Positions 43,295-52,705 of a stretch of DNA of 64,000 bases are shown here, one piece after another (within the stretch, counting starts at the first letter, position 1; each line of letters opens with the position of its first letter). The DNA comes from Symsagittifera roscoffensis (lineage: Eukaryota > Xenacoelomorpha > Acoela > Convolutidae), in NCBI RefSeq assembly GCF_963678635.1, contig NC_087063.1, positions 83,439,574-83,503,573 on the forward strand. Reading direction: 5' to 3'. The position numbers and the translations under genes are program-made. The notes beneath the pieces were generated by a model. It worked only from the letters and a program-made list of their open reading frames with translations. It searched no databases and had not been told where the DNA came from.

Positions 43295-43960
43295 ATGGCG
43301 ATAGTGGGACCTTCAGGATCCGGGAAAACTGAGTTAATTTTGAAACTTCTGATGGGAAATACTTTTTACCCTAAATTTGGAACCGTTCTATATCTTTACA
43401 AAGAGATGCAACCTGCATTCTCAGAAAAAGTGTCTTCTCGCGAAGTGAATGTGGAGTTCAAGAAATTCGACGGATTCGAATCTGTGAGAAAATTAGAAAA
43501 TGTTCTTCTAGTTTTCGATGATTCATGTGAAGACATCTATAATGACAAGGAATTTGTTAGCTTAGCGACAGCGGGTAGACATAGAGGGATAGATGTAATA
43601 TATGTTAAGCATAACTTGTTTCAACAAAGTCGATGGTCGCGTACGATTGATTTGAACACTTCACACATCATTCTGTTCAAATCGCCTCGCGACGTTCAGC
43701 AACTAGATCTTTTAGGAAGACAATTGAATGTATCAAAATTTTTGAGAAACTGTTACGAATTAGCTACCAGAGACTCTTTTGGACATCTTCTAATCGACTT
43801 GGACCCCCGTACATCAGATTGATTGAGATATTGTTCAAATATCACACCACCTGGGCCAACAGTTTTTTATTTACCCTTATCTGAAGCAGAAACTACTCCA
43901 ATCACAAATGAAAAAGAAAAACTTATCTATTCTGCGGCATATGGTACAACTGAAACCTGA
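43295..43960 (+). pseudogene. FtsK/HerA-type packaging ATPase with in-frame stop
   Basis: Residues 5-12 GPSGSGKT form Walker A, LLVFDD at 71-76 is Walker B, and the AGRHRGIDVIYVKHN segment is the typical downstream sensor region. It would pump DNA into capsids. The frame is stopped by TGA at 43820-43822, yet the same frame continues open and family-like (PPGPTVFYLP) to TGA at 43958-43960, overlapping the next ORF. So a premature stop removes about 45 residues. The catalytic core is intact, so partial function cannot be excluded. An upstream ATG (43257) is out of frame. Confidence 0.85.
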
Positions 43961-44213
43961 CCAGCTAAGAAGATTAATTAGAAAAACTTCAAATCGTGAG
44001 ATCATAACACTTATTTGTGAATGTTTGCTCAATGTAGTCAATGGAAACGTACCCGTTAAAATCGCAAACATCGAACGATTCGAGACAGCATACAGATACT
44101 TAATAACTCCAAAAACCAGTGTTGTCAAAAAACGTGCGATTATTTTGAGTAAAGAAGGCTTCCATTTAGTTCGACAAATACTTTATTTTTGTTACAAGTA
44201 CCTCACAACTTAA
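43908..44213 (+). CDS. Conserved small basic Polinton protein (101 aa)
   Basis: The LRRLIRKTSNREIITLICEC motif followed by LLNVVNGNVP and a Lys-rich helix is a pattern I know from many animal Polintons, where it sits between ATPase and the next structural ORF. Function unknown; probably virion-associated. It overlaps the ATPase tail, and its TAA overlaps the next ATG by 1 nt. Confidence 0.65.
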   Translation: MKKKNLSILRHMVQLKPDQLRRLIRKTSNREIITLICECLLNVVNGNVPVKIANIERFETAYRYLITPKTSVVKKRAIILSKEGFHLVRQILYFCYKYLTT

Positions 44214-45073
44214 TGATGACTGCTGAAGAATTCATTCTAATTCCGAAACACTTATATGTTAAAGAGCAGCCACATGCTGCACGTGTTCTTCATGATAATA
44301 ATATTAAACATAAAAATGCTCAACTGTCCTATCTTAACCGGCTTAGACCCCAATTACCTCCACAAACTAGTAAGACTACTGCAACGAAGGAAACATTTAC
44401 GGATAATGTTGAGCCCCAACAAGAACAGCTTAAACTGTTAACGGACGATGAAGAAGTACCGGTCGAACGTGTTAAAGACGAAATACTAGAAGAGAAACAC
44501 AATAGACAGACCGAAAGCATTTTAGGACAGTTACAAGTTTTAGAAGACAAAAAATTTGTTAGAGCAAAAACCGTACTTGAAATCATAGAAAATTCAGAAA
44601 GAGTAACCATAAACCGTGACAATGAGGTGATATATGTAGATAAAGTACCAACAGGACTTAAAGCTACAATATTTTTATACGACATACAACAACCAACGAA
44701 AAAATTACACAATCCGGCGTTCATTAACATTTTAACTGCTCTCAACTTGAATGAAAACCTGGTAATAAATCGAAATGCCAAACACGCGGTTCAGTCAGCG
44801 CCTATTAACGCTCAAGAGAAACGAGAACCCGGACTCTCAAGAACCCGCTCAACGTCGCCCACTTGGCAGGAAAAAAGTAGTGCAAACCTTAAGAGAAGTA
44901 AAAAACACAAACGAAAAAGTCTCAGCGGTAATAGAAAAACCCAAAACCAAAAACGTGAAAAAGAGTCAGAAGAAGGCTCTGACTCATACGGAACGCCCCA
45001 TAACGATTCAGATTCTCCAACGTCAGAAAAGACGAAGGCGCAAACAAAACAATGGGAAAATTACCAAGATTGA
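44213..45073 (+). CDS. Polinton putative structural protein (286 aa)
   Basis: I start it at ATG 44213, whose A is the last base of the previous TAA. The N-terminal half contains TAEEFILIPKHLYV and a coiled region; the middle has an ordered domain (VRAKTVLEIIENSERVTINR); the last 80 residues are Lys/Ser/Arg-rich and overlap the integrase ORF by 299 nt in another frame. It resembles the uncharacterised mid-size ORF found beside ATPase and integrase in other Polintons. Confidence 0.55.
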   Translation: MMTAEEFILIPKHLYVKEQPHAARVLHDNNIKHKNAQLSYLNRLRPQLPPQTSKTTATKETFTDNVEPQQEQLKLLTDDEEVPVERVKDEILEEKHNRQTESILGQLQVLEDKKFVRAKTVLEIIENSERVTINRDNEVIYVDKVPTGLKATIFLYDIQQPTKKLHNPAFINILTALNLNENLVINRNAKHAVQSAPINAQEKREPGLSRTRSTSPTWQEKSSANLKRSKKHKRKSLSGNRKTQNQKREKESEEGSDSYGTPHNDSDSPTSEKTKAQTKQWENYQD

Positions 45074-45995
45074 AGAAAAATTGTTGAAAACTAAATACAG
45101 TGACAAAGGTCCCGCGTTATTTGGCAGTGTGAACAACTTGATAAAAGCAAGCAATTTGTCGCGAAAGAAAGTTAAACATTTCCTTCATACTGAACCTGCT
45201 TACACGAAATATCGAACTGTGATCCGAAAAACGCCGCGACTCAAGGTCATAGTTTACGATATCGACGAAATCTGGTCATTAGATCTGGCCTTTGTTGATA
45301 AACTTGCCCAGTACAACCATGATGTTAAGTATCTGCTTGTTGCAGTTGACTGCATATCCCGCTATCTCAGAGTGCAACCCTTGAAATCAAAGTATGCTAC
45401 TACAACAGCAAAAGCGTTCAAACTAATGATAACGACAAAACAACCGGAAAAAGTATGGGTGGACAAGGGCACAGAGTTTAAAGGGTCCTTCGAAGCATTA
45501 TGTAAAAAGAAAGGCATAAACACATATAGCACAGAGAGCGAGAAAAAGTCCGCATTCGCTGAGAGAAATATCCGTTCCTTGAAAAATCTTATTAATAAGT
45601 ACTTGGAGGATAAATGGACTTACTCATACATTGACAAATTGCAAGATTTTGTCAATGCAATTAATTCGAGAACAAATCGTGTCACAATTCTTGCAACAAA
45701 TAAAGTAACTAAAAAAGATGTTCCTCGCCTGATTTCATTAAGAGCAGAACAGTCTTTGAAGTTAGCTCGACGTCCAAAGCTTTATGTTGGTGATTATGTT
45801 AGACTTGCCAAAGTAGACATACGTTTTCGCAAGGGTTACAAACAATCGTTCACCGATGAAGTGTTTGAAGTTTCTGACATACCAACACGAAATCCCCCAA
45901 CATACAATTTGATTGATTCTAACAGAGAACCGATTGAGGGAAAATTTTACGAGTCTGAACTAATTCGCGTTCTGGAGAAGGACAATCATGACTGA
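44775..45995 (+). CDS. Retroviral-type integrase (406 aa)
   Basis: The rve core is clear: D170 in WSLDLAFVD, D230 in VWVDKGTEF, E263 in AFAERNIRSL, i.e. D-D-(32)-E spacing. It is followed by a C-terminal SH3-like/chromo-like region (KLYVGDYVRLAK, YNLIDSNREPIEG). It catalyses insertion of the linear element. The first 100 residues are basic and overlap the previous gene. The ORF is intact. It ends by overlapping the next ATG (ATGACTGA). Confidence 0.93.
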   Translation: MPNTRFSQRLLTLKRNENPDSQEPAQRRPLGRKKVVQTLREVKNTNEKVSAVIEKPKTKNVKKSQKKALTHTERPITIQILQRQKRRRRKQNNGKITKIEEKLLKTKYSDKGPALFGSVNNLIKASNLSRKKVKHFLHTEPAYTKYRTVIRKTPRLKVIVYDIDEIWSLDLAFVDKLAQYNHDVKYLLVAVDCISRYLRVQPLKSKYATTTAKAFKLMITTKQPEKVWVDKGTEFKGSFEALCKKKGINTYSTESEKKSAFAERNIRSLKNLINKYLEDKWTYSYIDKLQDFVNAINSRTNRVTILATNKVTKKDVPRLISLRAEQSLKLARRPKLYVGDYVRLAKVDIRFRKGYKQSFTDEVFEVSDIPTRNPPTYNLIDSNREPIEGKFYESELIRVLEKDNHD

Positions 45996-46881
45996 GGGCA
46001 CTTCCAACAGCCTTTTCACCCATAATGTTCCCCCTTCCTTCACAATTACCCTAGTTTCATCTGCATCAATGAACGTTTTTAAAGATAACACTCTGGCCAA
46101 CTTCAAAAATCTCCTGAGTGAAGAAATAAATTTGCAAGGTGAATGGAGAGTAGCAGTTACAGAAATTACCTTCCCTACTCAGGTAAACAACGTAACTGAC
46201 AACAACATTGTGTACTACAAAAAAGATCGGGTTATAGCAAGCATGAAAGTTGAGAAAGACAAGATCTCCAGACCTTACCTTGGAGAAACAGCAAAAATAA
46301 CAAAAGGAGAATATACGAGCATTGATCAAATACTGGACGAGATTCGTCGAAAGACAGAATTAGAGAAATTGGATTACGTAATAGATCCAATAACCAAACA
46401 TCTTTCCTTATGGCTGCATTATTGGGAAGGTATAACTTTTTCAAGCCCGCAAATTCCTAGCCTACTTGGATTCAAAGGCGTCAGAGATGGAACTGGTTAT
46501 CATATAGGTTACAAACAAGGAAGCACGAAACATAGCACATTCTCTACCCAAGATCTTATTGCTGACTATCCCGTTGATGTATGCGCTGGTACTCAGCTTA
46601 TGTTTATTTATCTGGACATAATTCATTATCAAATAGTCGGAGACACAAAAGCACCCCTTTTACGAGTCATTGATACAAATCGTCGAGTGAAAAACGGTTA
46701 CGCATGTACAATTGAACCGAATCATCGTAAAGTGTTTAGTAATTTGGATTTTAAAAAACTTTTGGTCAATAATATTTCCAATATTTCTGTGAACTTGCGC
46801 ACAGAAACTGGAGGACTTGTTCCTTTCGCTGGAGGGGGAAAAGTTGTTCTGACTTTGAAATTTCAAAAGTTTAGCAATTGA
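45988..46881 (+). CDS. Minor capsid (penton-like) protein (297 aa)
   Basis: Starts MTEGTSNSLFTHNVPPSFTI and contains GEWRVAVTEITFPTQVNNV, then GGKVVLTLKF near the end, matching the Polinton single-jelly-roll penton family. It would form capsid vertices. It is intact and sits in the usual order penton, basic core, major capsid, protease. Confidence 0.85.
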   Translation: MTEGTSNSLFTHNVPPSFTITLVSSASMNVFKDNTLANFKNLLSEEINLQGEWRVAVTEITFPTQVNNVTDNNIVYYKKDRVIASMKVEKDKISRPYLGETAKITKGEYTSIDQILDEIRRKTELEKLDYVIDPITKHLSLWLHYWEGITFSSPQIPSLLGFKGVRDGTGYHIGYKQGSTKHSTFSTQDLIADYPVDVCAGTQLMFIYLDIIHYQIVGDTKAPLLRVIDTNRRVKNGYACTIEPNHRKVFSNLDFKKLLVNNISNISVNLRTETGGLVPFAGGGKVVLTLKFQKFSN

Positions 46882-46886
46882 TCAAA

Positions 46887-47294
46887 ATGGATTCATATTA
46901 CCACAACCAAGCAAACCTACCACATTTCTCGGGGCATTATAGACAACGAGGCAGTGGCTTCGGTGCATTAGCCTTGGGAATAGGAAGAGTCGCACTTCCA
47001 CTGGCTCGAAAATTTGTGATACCCGCGGCTAAAAAAATCGGAAAAGAACTACTTCTTCAGGCAGCTCCAGAACTGATAGAAGTTGCAACAAAAAGAAAAA
47101 GTCCTAAGCAGGCACTCAAAAGCACCGTTAGAAAAACAATCAAAAAGCAAGTAGGAGGAGGAAGTAGATCTCGGAAAAGTCATCCGAAAAGAACGACGGC
47201 GTTTAAACGAAAAACGAGACGCGTCATTCCCAGAAAACGAACTGCACAGAGAAGTCGCTCCGATTTCTTTACAAGGGTTAAAAATGATTTCTAA
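46887..47294 (+). CDS. Basic virion core-like protein (135 aa)
   Basis: ATG at 46887 (MDSYYHNQANLPHFSGH). A Gly/Ala hydrophobic helix (GFGALALGIGRVALPLARKF) is followed by a very Lys/Arg-rich tail. This resembles adenovirus pVI/core proteins: amphipathic membrane-lytic-type helix plus nucleic-acid binding tail. Overlaps the major capsid ORF by 11 nt. Confidence 0.6.
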   Translation: MDSYYHNQANLPHFSGHYRQRGSGFGALALGIGRVALPLARKFVIPAAKKIGKELLLQAAPELIEVATKRKSPKQALKSTVRKTIKKQVGGGSRSRKSHPKRTTAFKRKTRRVIPRKRTAQRSRSDFFTRVKNDF

Positions 47295-48606
47295 TTTAAT
47301 CCCGAGTGAAGCAACTCACAGCTCCTTGGACTTATTTGAGAAACCGCCTTTACTTGTCACTTTTGAAAATGCATTCACCCAAAAAATTGGACCTTCCTTT
47401 TCTCCTGATGGTCCTATGCTCGAGTTTGAAGTACTCGGCGACAGAAATAATTTCATCGATCTTCAACGTACTCGTTTGGAAATAGTTGCACGAATTGTTC
47501 GAAGCAATGGAAACGTGCTTCGAACGCATGCTACAGAGGCGGCAAACAGAGATACGCCGTATTTTGTTAACAATCCTTTATCTTCATTATTTTCTGAGTG
47601 TACACTGTCTCTGAATGGTGAAAAAATATCAACTACCAATGCTAATGTTGCCCATAAAAGCTTTATTGAGACCGAGTTTTCATACGGTAAGGATGCCAAG
47701 AAAACATGGTTGGCTTGTCAAGGTTATTATTATGAAGAAAATCCATCAGCCATTGACGGTGCTGGAAGGAGAGCTGATGATGTTACGGAGCGTAAAGGTC
47801 TCGTTGCGGCCTCGAGCGAGCTGAAGCTATTTGGTAAAATTGCTTGCGACTTTTTGTCGTGTGACAAGCATCTACTTAGCGGTGTGACAATAAGATTGTC
47901 TCTTAGACGTTCTCCTAATGATTTTGTTGTCATATCTGAAGATGCAGCTAAACACTACAAGGTCCAAATAATCGAAGCTAACCTCTATGTCAGAAAGATG
48001 ACTGTGACTGACTATGTTCTCTCATCAATAGAAAAAACTTTGTTGAAGAACCCGGCAATTTACAATTACATCGAAGTAGTACCAAAAACGTTTCTCGCAA
48101 CTGCAGGAGTACAAAGCTGGCGACAAGAGGATGTTTTTGCAAAAGAACCTGTTCGAAGAATGATAGTAGCAATGAGCATAAACGAAGCATATTTGGGTAC
48201 TAATAGAACAAACCCTTTTCTTTACCAGAAATTTGGGTTGAATGAGATCATTGTGTACAGAAACGGTCTACCCATTGCCGGAACTCCCATCTCAACATCA
48301 GACAATAAAAGAATTTATTACAATACGCTTGAGGCTCTTGATTTTGTTTTAAACACTAGTCATGGAATCAGTCTCGCTAATTATGATAATCATTATATTA
48401 TGGCTTTTGATCTCACGTCTACTCAGGAGGCTTCACACGATTTTATTCATCCTGAATTGACCAATTGCACTATTTCGCTCGAACTCAAGTTTGACGCAGG
48501 TCTCGGTAATAACGTCGAGTTATTGTTTATGGGAGAGCGTGCATCAACAGTTTATGTGCGTTCAGATAGAAAAATTACCAAAAAACACTCTTATGACCTA
48601 AGATAG
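47284..48606 (+). CDS. Major capsid protein, double jelly roll (440 aa)
   Basis: MISNLIPSEATHSSLDLFEK start, PDGPMLEFEVLGDRNNFIDL and NPLSSLFSECTLSLNGEKIS are typical of Polinton hexon-like major capsid proteins. The ORF is intact and of plausible length. It would assemble trimeric capsomers. Confidence 0.9.
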   Translation: MISNLIPSEATHSSLDLFEKPPLLVTFENAFTQKIGPSFSPDGPMLEFEVLGDRNNFIDLQRTRLEIVARIVRSNGNVLRTHATEAANRDTPYFVNNPLSSLFSECTLSLNGEKISTTNANVAHKSFIETEFSYGKDAKKTWLACQGYYYEENPSAIDGAGRRADDVTERKGLVAASSELKLFGKIACDFLSCDKHLLSGVTIRLSLRRSPNDFVVISEDAAKHYKVQIIEANLYVRKMTVTDYVLSSIEKTLLKNPAIYNYIEVVPKTFLATAGVQSWRQEDVFAKEPVRRMIVAMSINEAYLGTNRTNPFLYQKFGLNEIIVYRNGLPIAGTPISTSDNKRIYYNTLEALDFVLNTSHGISLANYDNHYIMAFDLTSTQEASHDFIHPELTNCTISLELKFDAGLGNNVELLFMGERASTVYVRSDRKITKKHSYDLR

Positions 48607-48608
48607 AC

Positions 48609-49046
48609 ATGGATAATCTTCAACTAGTAGAAATTATTAACCGTTGTAAACATTTGAAACATCGCTTTAGAGGTGTTTTTCCGGCAGATTTGCCATGCTC
48701 TTCAGTACTGAAAAACGATAATACGTTCATGATTATGAATGCCTCACCATCGGATCAACCTGGAACCCACTGGTTGCTTTTTGCTCAAGCTGGAGGACAG
48801 ATATTCTTCGCAGATCCTCTAGGTAAACGATTATGTGATTATCCCCTCGTGTACAAGAATATGCGACGTACAATTCACGAGGGAAATCAACTACTGTTGA
48901 AAAAACCAATACAATCAGCTGATTCAGTGTTATGCGGACTTTATTGTATTTATGTTGCTCATGTTATAATTACAAACAAATTTCCAATAGGTTTCAAACT
49001 TAATGATCATGATTTGATAAGATTTGCCAAACATATGTTATTCTAA
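48609..49046 (+). CDS. Adenain-like cysteine protease (145 aa)
   Basis: Catalytic set in adenain order: H54 in GTHWLLF, D69 in FFADPLG, Q102 in PIQSADS, C109 in VLCGLYC. It matures capsid proteins. It starts 2 nt after the major capsid stop. Intact, but short as is usual for Polintons. Confidence 0.92.
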   Translation: MDNLQLVEIINRCKHLKHRFRGVFPADLPCSSVLKNDNTFMIMNASPSDQPGTHWLLFAQAGGQIFFADPLGKRLCDYPLVYKNMRRTIHEGNQLLLKKPIQSADSVLCGLYCIYVAHVIITNKFPIGFKLNDHDLIRFAKHMLF

Positions 49047-49157
49047 ATTAATTTGTTGATGTTTTTGTAAAATTTATAAAATCGTTTTTTTTTTTTTCAA
49101 TTCATTCTTATTAACAACAAAGTTTTTTTTCTGCAAGTTTATGCGAACCGCGAAAAG

Positions 49158-49261
49158 TTTCATATCAAGTCCTTCGAAATATTAAGGCATGGCCGTTTGG
49201 TTTAAGGGGCAATAGCTAACCCGGCGTTGCTCGTCGCTACGCTCCTCGGGAACGCCTCCCG
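49158..49261 (+). repeat. Cassette inverted repeat, left arm (104 bp)
   Basis: It matches the reverse complement of 52706-52809 with a single mismatch. It contains ttcgaaatattaaggcatgg and a GC-rich part with ggcgtt...aacgcc arms. It lies just after the protease gene. Confidence 0.93.
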
Positions 49262-49312
49262 CTTGTGTAGTAACATTTTTTTTGATATACAAGAGCGAAA
49301 GAAAACCAATAT

Positions 49313-49939
49313 TTAAAACTTGAATTTCTTCTCCATGATAAATTTCACAAACAAAGTGTTTGAATCAATTTCCATACAACCATACCCACTTAAAATTATG
49401 TCAATTATTTTAGAAAACTCAGCAGCGTTTTCACCATTCAAAATATTAGTAAAGCGTTCAATTGTTACGTTAGTAATCAGGTCAGTTTGAGTTTGAACAG
49501 ATTTAGTCTGCGAGCCGAAGCAAACTTGAGGCAATCGTCTGCGAACTGGAACACCACTAACATCTAAGTTGTTGATGGAGTTATAATTCACAGCTATTTT
49601 CAGTTTTTCCATCAGAGGGCCAGACAATTCATAGTTGGAGCAACCCAAAATTAAATATTTCAATGTAGAGAGAAGACAAGGAACAACGAAGGCTTTTGAA
49701 GTCATCGTGTTAAGTAAATCGGTAGACTCTTTCGTAAATTCGACCAGCACATGATAATGTTTTTCGTTGTCAATCGAATGGTTGCAAAAATCTAATTTAT
49801 TCGAATGGGAGGATACTGCAAAATTTGCTTTTGAAGCGAAGCCTGAAAAGTTGGGTTCATGATTCAGGATGAAAAATTTGTAATTTTTACGGAACTGTTT
49901 GAAATAATCAGGGGATTGCTCATACATTGCTTCAACCAT
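49313..49939 (-). CDS. Cassette ORF with HUH-nuclease-like motif (208 aa)
   Basis: Residues 60-69 KHYHVLVEFT match the hydrophobic-flanked H-x-H of HUH endonucleases (Rep/NS1 motif 2), and tyrosines follow at 95 (LKYLILG) and 103 at a spacing compatible with the nucleophile. The N-terminal part (YKFFILNHEPNF, then NFAVSSHSNKLD) could supply motif 1. No helicase domain. If real it would nick single-stranded DNA at hairpins. Evidence is limited to short motifs; it may be an unrelated Polinton protein. Confidence 0.4.
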   Translation of the reverse strand: MVEAMYEQSPDYFKQFRKNYKFFILNHEPNFSGFASKANFAVSSHSNKLDFCNHSIDNEKHYHVLVEFTKESTDLLNTMTSKAFVVPCLLSTLKYLILGCSNYELSGPLMEKLKIAVNYNSINNLDVSGVPVRRRLPQVCFGSQTKSVQTQTDLITNVTIERFTNILNGENAAEFSKIIDIILSGYGCMEIDSNTLFVKFIMEKKFKF

Positions 49940-49976
49940 TGCTTTGAAGTTTCAATAGAATAACGAGTTGATCATG

Positions 49977-50336
49977 TTACACCACCCGACAGTTATCATC
50001 GTTTTCACTTTCGCATTCCTTTTCAGAGCATGAAGATTTTTTAGATTTGTTTCGCTTTTTTCTAAGTTTTTCAGTCACGTCGCAGTTTTTTGCTGTCGTC
50101 AACCTTTTGATTTTTGTATAATTGTCCGCCAAGGACTCGAATTCACCAGTTGACAAAGTTATTCCTTGTCGATACTTGAAAGTTCCCTCTTCGTCTTTTT
50201 TGTACAATTTGATAGTTATGTAAGTACCAGTCTGTGCGAATGTTTTTGCACCGACTCTAACTAAACGTTTATCATTCGAAGATATATCCCTAAAATCATC
50301 GAAATAGTCTACATCCGTTTCAAGAGAAGCGTACAT
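49977..50336 (-). CDS. Cassette PC4-like protein (119 aa)
   Basis: KRLVRVGAKTFAQTGTYITI, then IKLYKKDEEGTFKYRQGITL and STGEFESLADN follow the PC4/SUB1 fold (strands, loop with Gly/Lys, final helix). The tail is Lys/Ser-rich and acidic. PC4 proteins bind single-stranded DNA and aid transcription or replication. It lies upstream of and co-oriented with the HUH-like ORF (38 nt gap). Confidence 0.6.
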   Translation of the reverse strand: MYASLETDVDYFDDFRDISSNDKRLVRVGAKTFAQTGTYITIKLYKKDEEGTFKYRQGITLSTGEFESLADNYTKIKRLTTAKNCDVTEKLRKKRNKSKKSSCSEKECESENDDNCRVV

Positions 50337-50962
50337 TATAAATGAAGAACAACCAACTGGTTTTTAGTGTGGAACGTTGAAGAATGACTGATCACAGTAA
50401 ACGAGACAGATCATGCGCTCCCAAAGTAAACATTTAGGTGATAAAGTTTACGAGCGCCCTAAGCCATATTGATAAGACTTAATCACCAAGGATATAATTT
50501 CTTTAACGATAAACCTCTTTTTATATGGGTATTTAGTTACTTTTTCCCCCGGCTATACTCTAAAAATCTTCTAGAGTTATTTAATGTGACGGTTATTTTA
50601 ATGACTGCTATGAATCATGGTAATGAATTTCTAACAGCATAACAAAGAATGTCTGGCAAACTATCATGAAAACTTGATTTTGAGTGCTTTCGCCCGTAGC
50701 CACTATAATAAAGCTATCACATAAATCTAAAAAATCGGGTTTTCACATTCATTCCTAACATGACCTCAGGCGTCATGCTTAAAAGAATGAATAAAATTTG
50801 ATAGCCTCGCCTAAAAAACTATTAGCTTTGACCTAATTGAATTATGCCACCCCTTTCCTGATCTCATTCTCATTAATAAACTTTTCATACTTTTCATTCT
50901 CTCAATTTCATTTCGGTAGTTCAGTCATTTCATTTTAACAAAACTTTAAACCTCTTCAAGTC
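50337..50962. promoter_or_regulatory. Divergent intergenic region in the cassette
   Basis: 626 bp between the minus-strand PC4-like gene and the plus-strand gene at 50963 must hold both promoters. AT-rich. I see no secure TATA box or initiator and no ORF. Confidence 0.3.
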
Positions 50963-51607
50963 ATGACTAGTCCTTTACAAATAATCTCAGTGTCTGATCG
51001 AGAAAGAACAATTATCTACCAAACATACACGAGAGAGTCGATTGCAGTCATCCATCAACAGAAAGAGAGAGTCTCTCCGTCTACAGCAAGTCCGTTCAAT
51101 GACTTGGCTCCCCGAAAAAACGACGAGAATCAAAACGAGGAATGGACTACAAAAAGTCATATCATGCTACCGAACTACCTCCTTGATCACATCGATCTAC
51201 TTAGACAGAATCGAAAACGAATGTACGAGAGTTGCACTATTCACGAGAGCTATCCGGCATTAGAAAAGACGGAGATAAACGACACAACCTCGCTCGAGCA
51301 GTCTCCAAGAAAAATTCTCTTCGCGTATGACTGCGAGTCAATGCCGTTGTATGAAAATCAGGAGGGATGTATTCGTGATTATGCAGAGCGCGAAGCGTAC
51401 TGGGATATTCCGACAGCAATGTCTCCCGAGTCGTTTGTTAGGGGAGCAGTTTCAACTCCAGAACATTCAACTTCCTATTCGGATGCTCGGGTTTCATCTA
51501 GTGCGGAGACAATTGATCTAGTCACCCCAGATCTCATTCAAGGCACTCCTCCAAATGCAGCTTGCTATGCGCCAAAAAAGAGAAAACTACAGTTTCGAGG
51601 TTTCTAA
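50963..51607 (+). CDS. Cassette ORF of unknown function, nuclear type (214 aa)
   Basis: Intact ORF with a polar, Ser/Thr/Glu-rich, mostly disordered composition and a C-terminal basic PKKRKLQF that fits a classical nuclear localisation signal. No domain recognised. It is convergent with nothing and divergent from the PC4-like gene. Confidence 0.55.
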   Translation: MTSPLQIISVSDRERTIIYQTYTRESIAVIHQQKERVSPSTASPFNDLAPRKNDENQNEEWTTKSHIMLPNYLLDHIDLLRQNRKRMYESCTIHESYPALEKTEINDTTSLEQSPRKILFAYDCESMPLYENQEGCIRDYAEREAYWDIPTAMSPESFVRGAVSTPEHSTSYSDARVSSSAETIDLVTPDLIQGTPPNAACYAPKKRKLQFRGF

Positions 51608-51856
51608 TAACTTAAACAAAAAACTTTCCTTTGTTTCAAATATTATTCCAAGGTTTTATATTTTCATTTTTGTTTGATTTGACTTCTAAGCTGTTTTAAC
51701 ATTACTGTGTGTATATTTTTTGTCTCAGTTTTTATTTTGCTTAATAGATCAATTAAAGTTTGCCCCCTAAAGTTTTCAGCAAAATGTTAGAGAAAAACTA
51801 GAAAAAAATCACAAATCGAGAATAATTTCACGCTAAAATTGTTGTTTGAGAAAGAA

Positions 51857-52095
51857 TGAGAGAGAGAGAGAGATAAATACACTTGCTCAGTAGTGAACCC
51901 CATTTGGAATATCCTTTTCGGGATATTGCTTTCTTTTCAAAAGAAAGATAAATATGGAAGGGTCCAACATTTTCGTGTTGGTAGTCCAACCATATTTATT
52001 TGGCTTTTTTATCAAACACTCTCTGTCCTCTCTCTCATCATACTTTGTGCCCGGTGGGGTTAGCCAGGTCTTACGCAAAGTAACAGAGAGTGTTT
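51857..52095. other. Dense hairpin cluster
   Basis: Perfect stems: 51908-51914 with 51921-51927 (loop ttttcg); 51929-51937 with 51939-51947; 51948-51957 with 51990-51999, enclosing 51964-51969 with 51976-51981 (loop again ttttcg); 52014-52026 with 52083-52095 (13 bp); 51857-51867 with 52028-52038. Located between the plus-strand cassette gene and the right arm. Could be a structured RNA or a replication/nicking site. Confidence 0.6.
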
Positions 52096-52705
52096 TAAGC
52101 CATAAATCTGCATTATATTACATTCATATACATGTTTTGGGTGTAAAACGGACAATTTTTTGGTAAAAATGTGAAAAAAAAAATTTGTTTTTTTTTTTCG
52201 AAAAATGAACATGACCCTTAACCCTGCTCAGAAATTCATGGCAAATTGATTGATGGTAGTTTCAATGGATTTGGAGAGAAAAAATTTTTTTCCCAATTTT
52301 TTTTTCAATATTTTCACAAAAATCAGATTTTCTCAAAAAATCACAACTTTTTAAGCGTCTACTCTCATTGATTGGGCTATAATTGTTTTTTTTTAATTTC
52401 TACGCTTGTCCTAATTACGTATCAGATAGCTCCTAAAAATTTCAAACCACATTCATTTGAATTTAAAACGAGAACGAATAATTCAAGCTAAAAATGAAGG
52501 AAAAAAGAAGTTAAAAAATTATGTTTTTTAAATTTCGAACTTGACCAGTAGAACTGTGCTCGAGGTCCCACAAAACTTACTGGTTTTTTTGTTGATAGAT
52601 TTAAAAGACACTTTTTTAAACATTACTTTTCCTTTTTTCACAACATAAAAAGTTTGAGGTTTTCCTTTATTTTGAAAAAAAAAAATTCCACTTGAAATTA
52701 CAGAA
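52096..52705. other. Cassette 3' region without supported gene
   Basis: AT-rich. A 70-codon minus frame at 52528-52740 is open partly because of the repeat arm and is not called. Confidence 0.4.

Noticed and set aside
44329-44781. 150-codon minus frame opposite the Polinton structural ORF
   Set aside because: Shadow of the plus-strand coding region; no family resemblance and no free space for a promoter.
52008-52165. U-snRNA-like gene (stems followed by aattttttgg resembling an Sm site)
   Set aside because: The 5' part matches no U snRNA I can recall; the Sm-like motif is common in AT-rich DNA.
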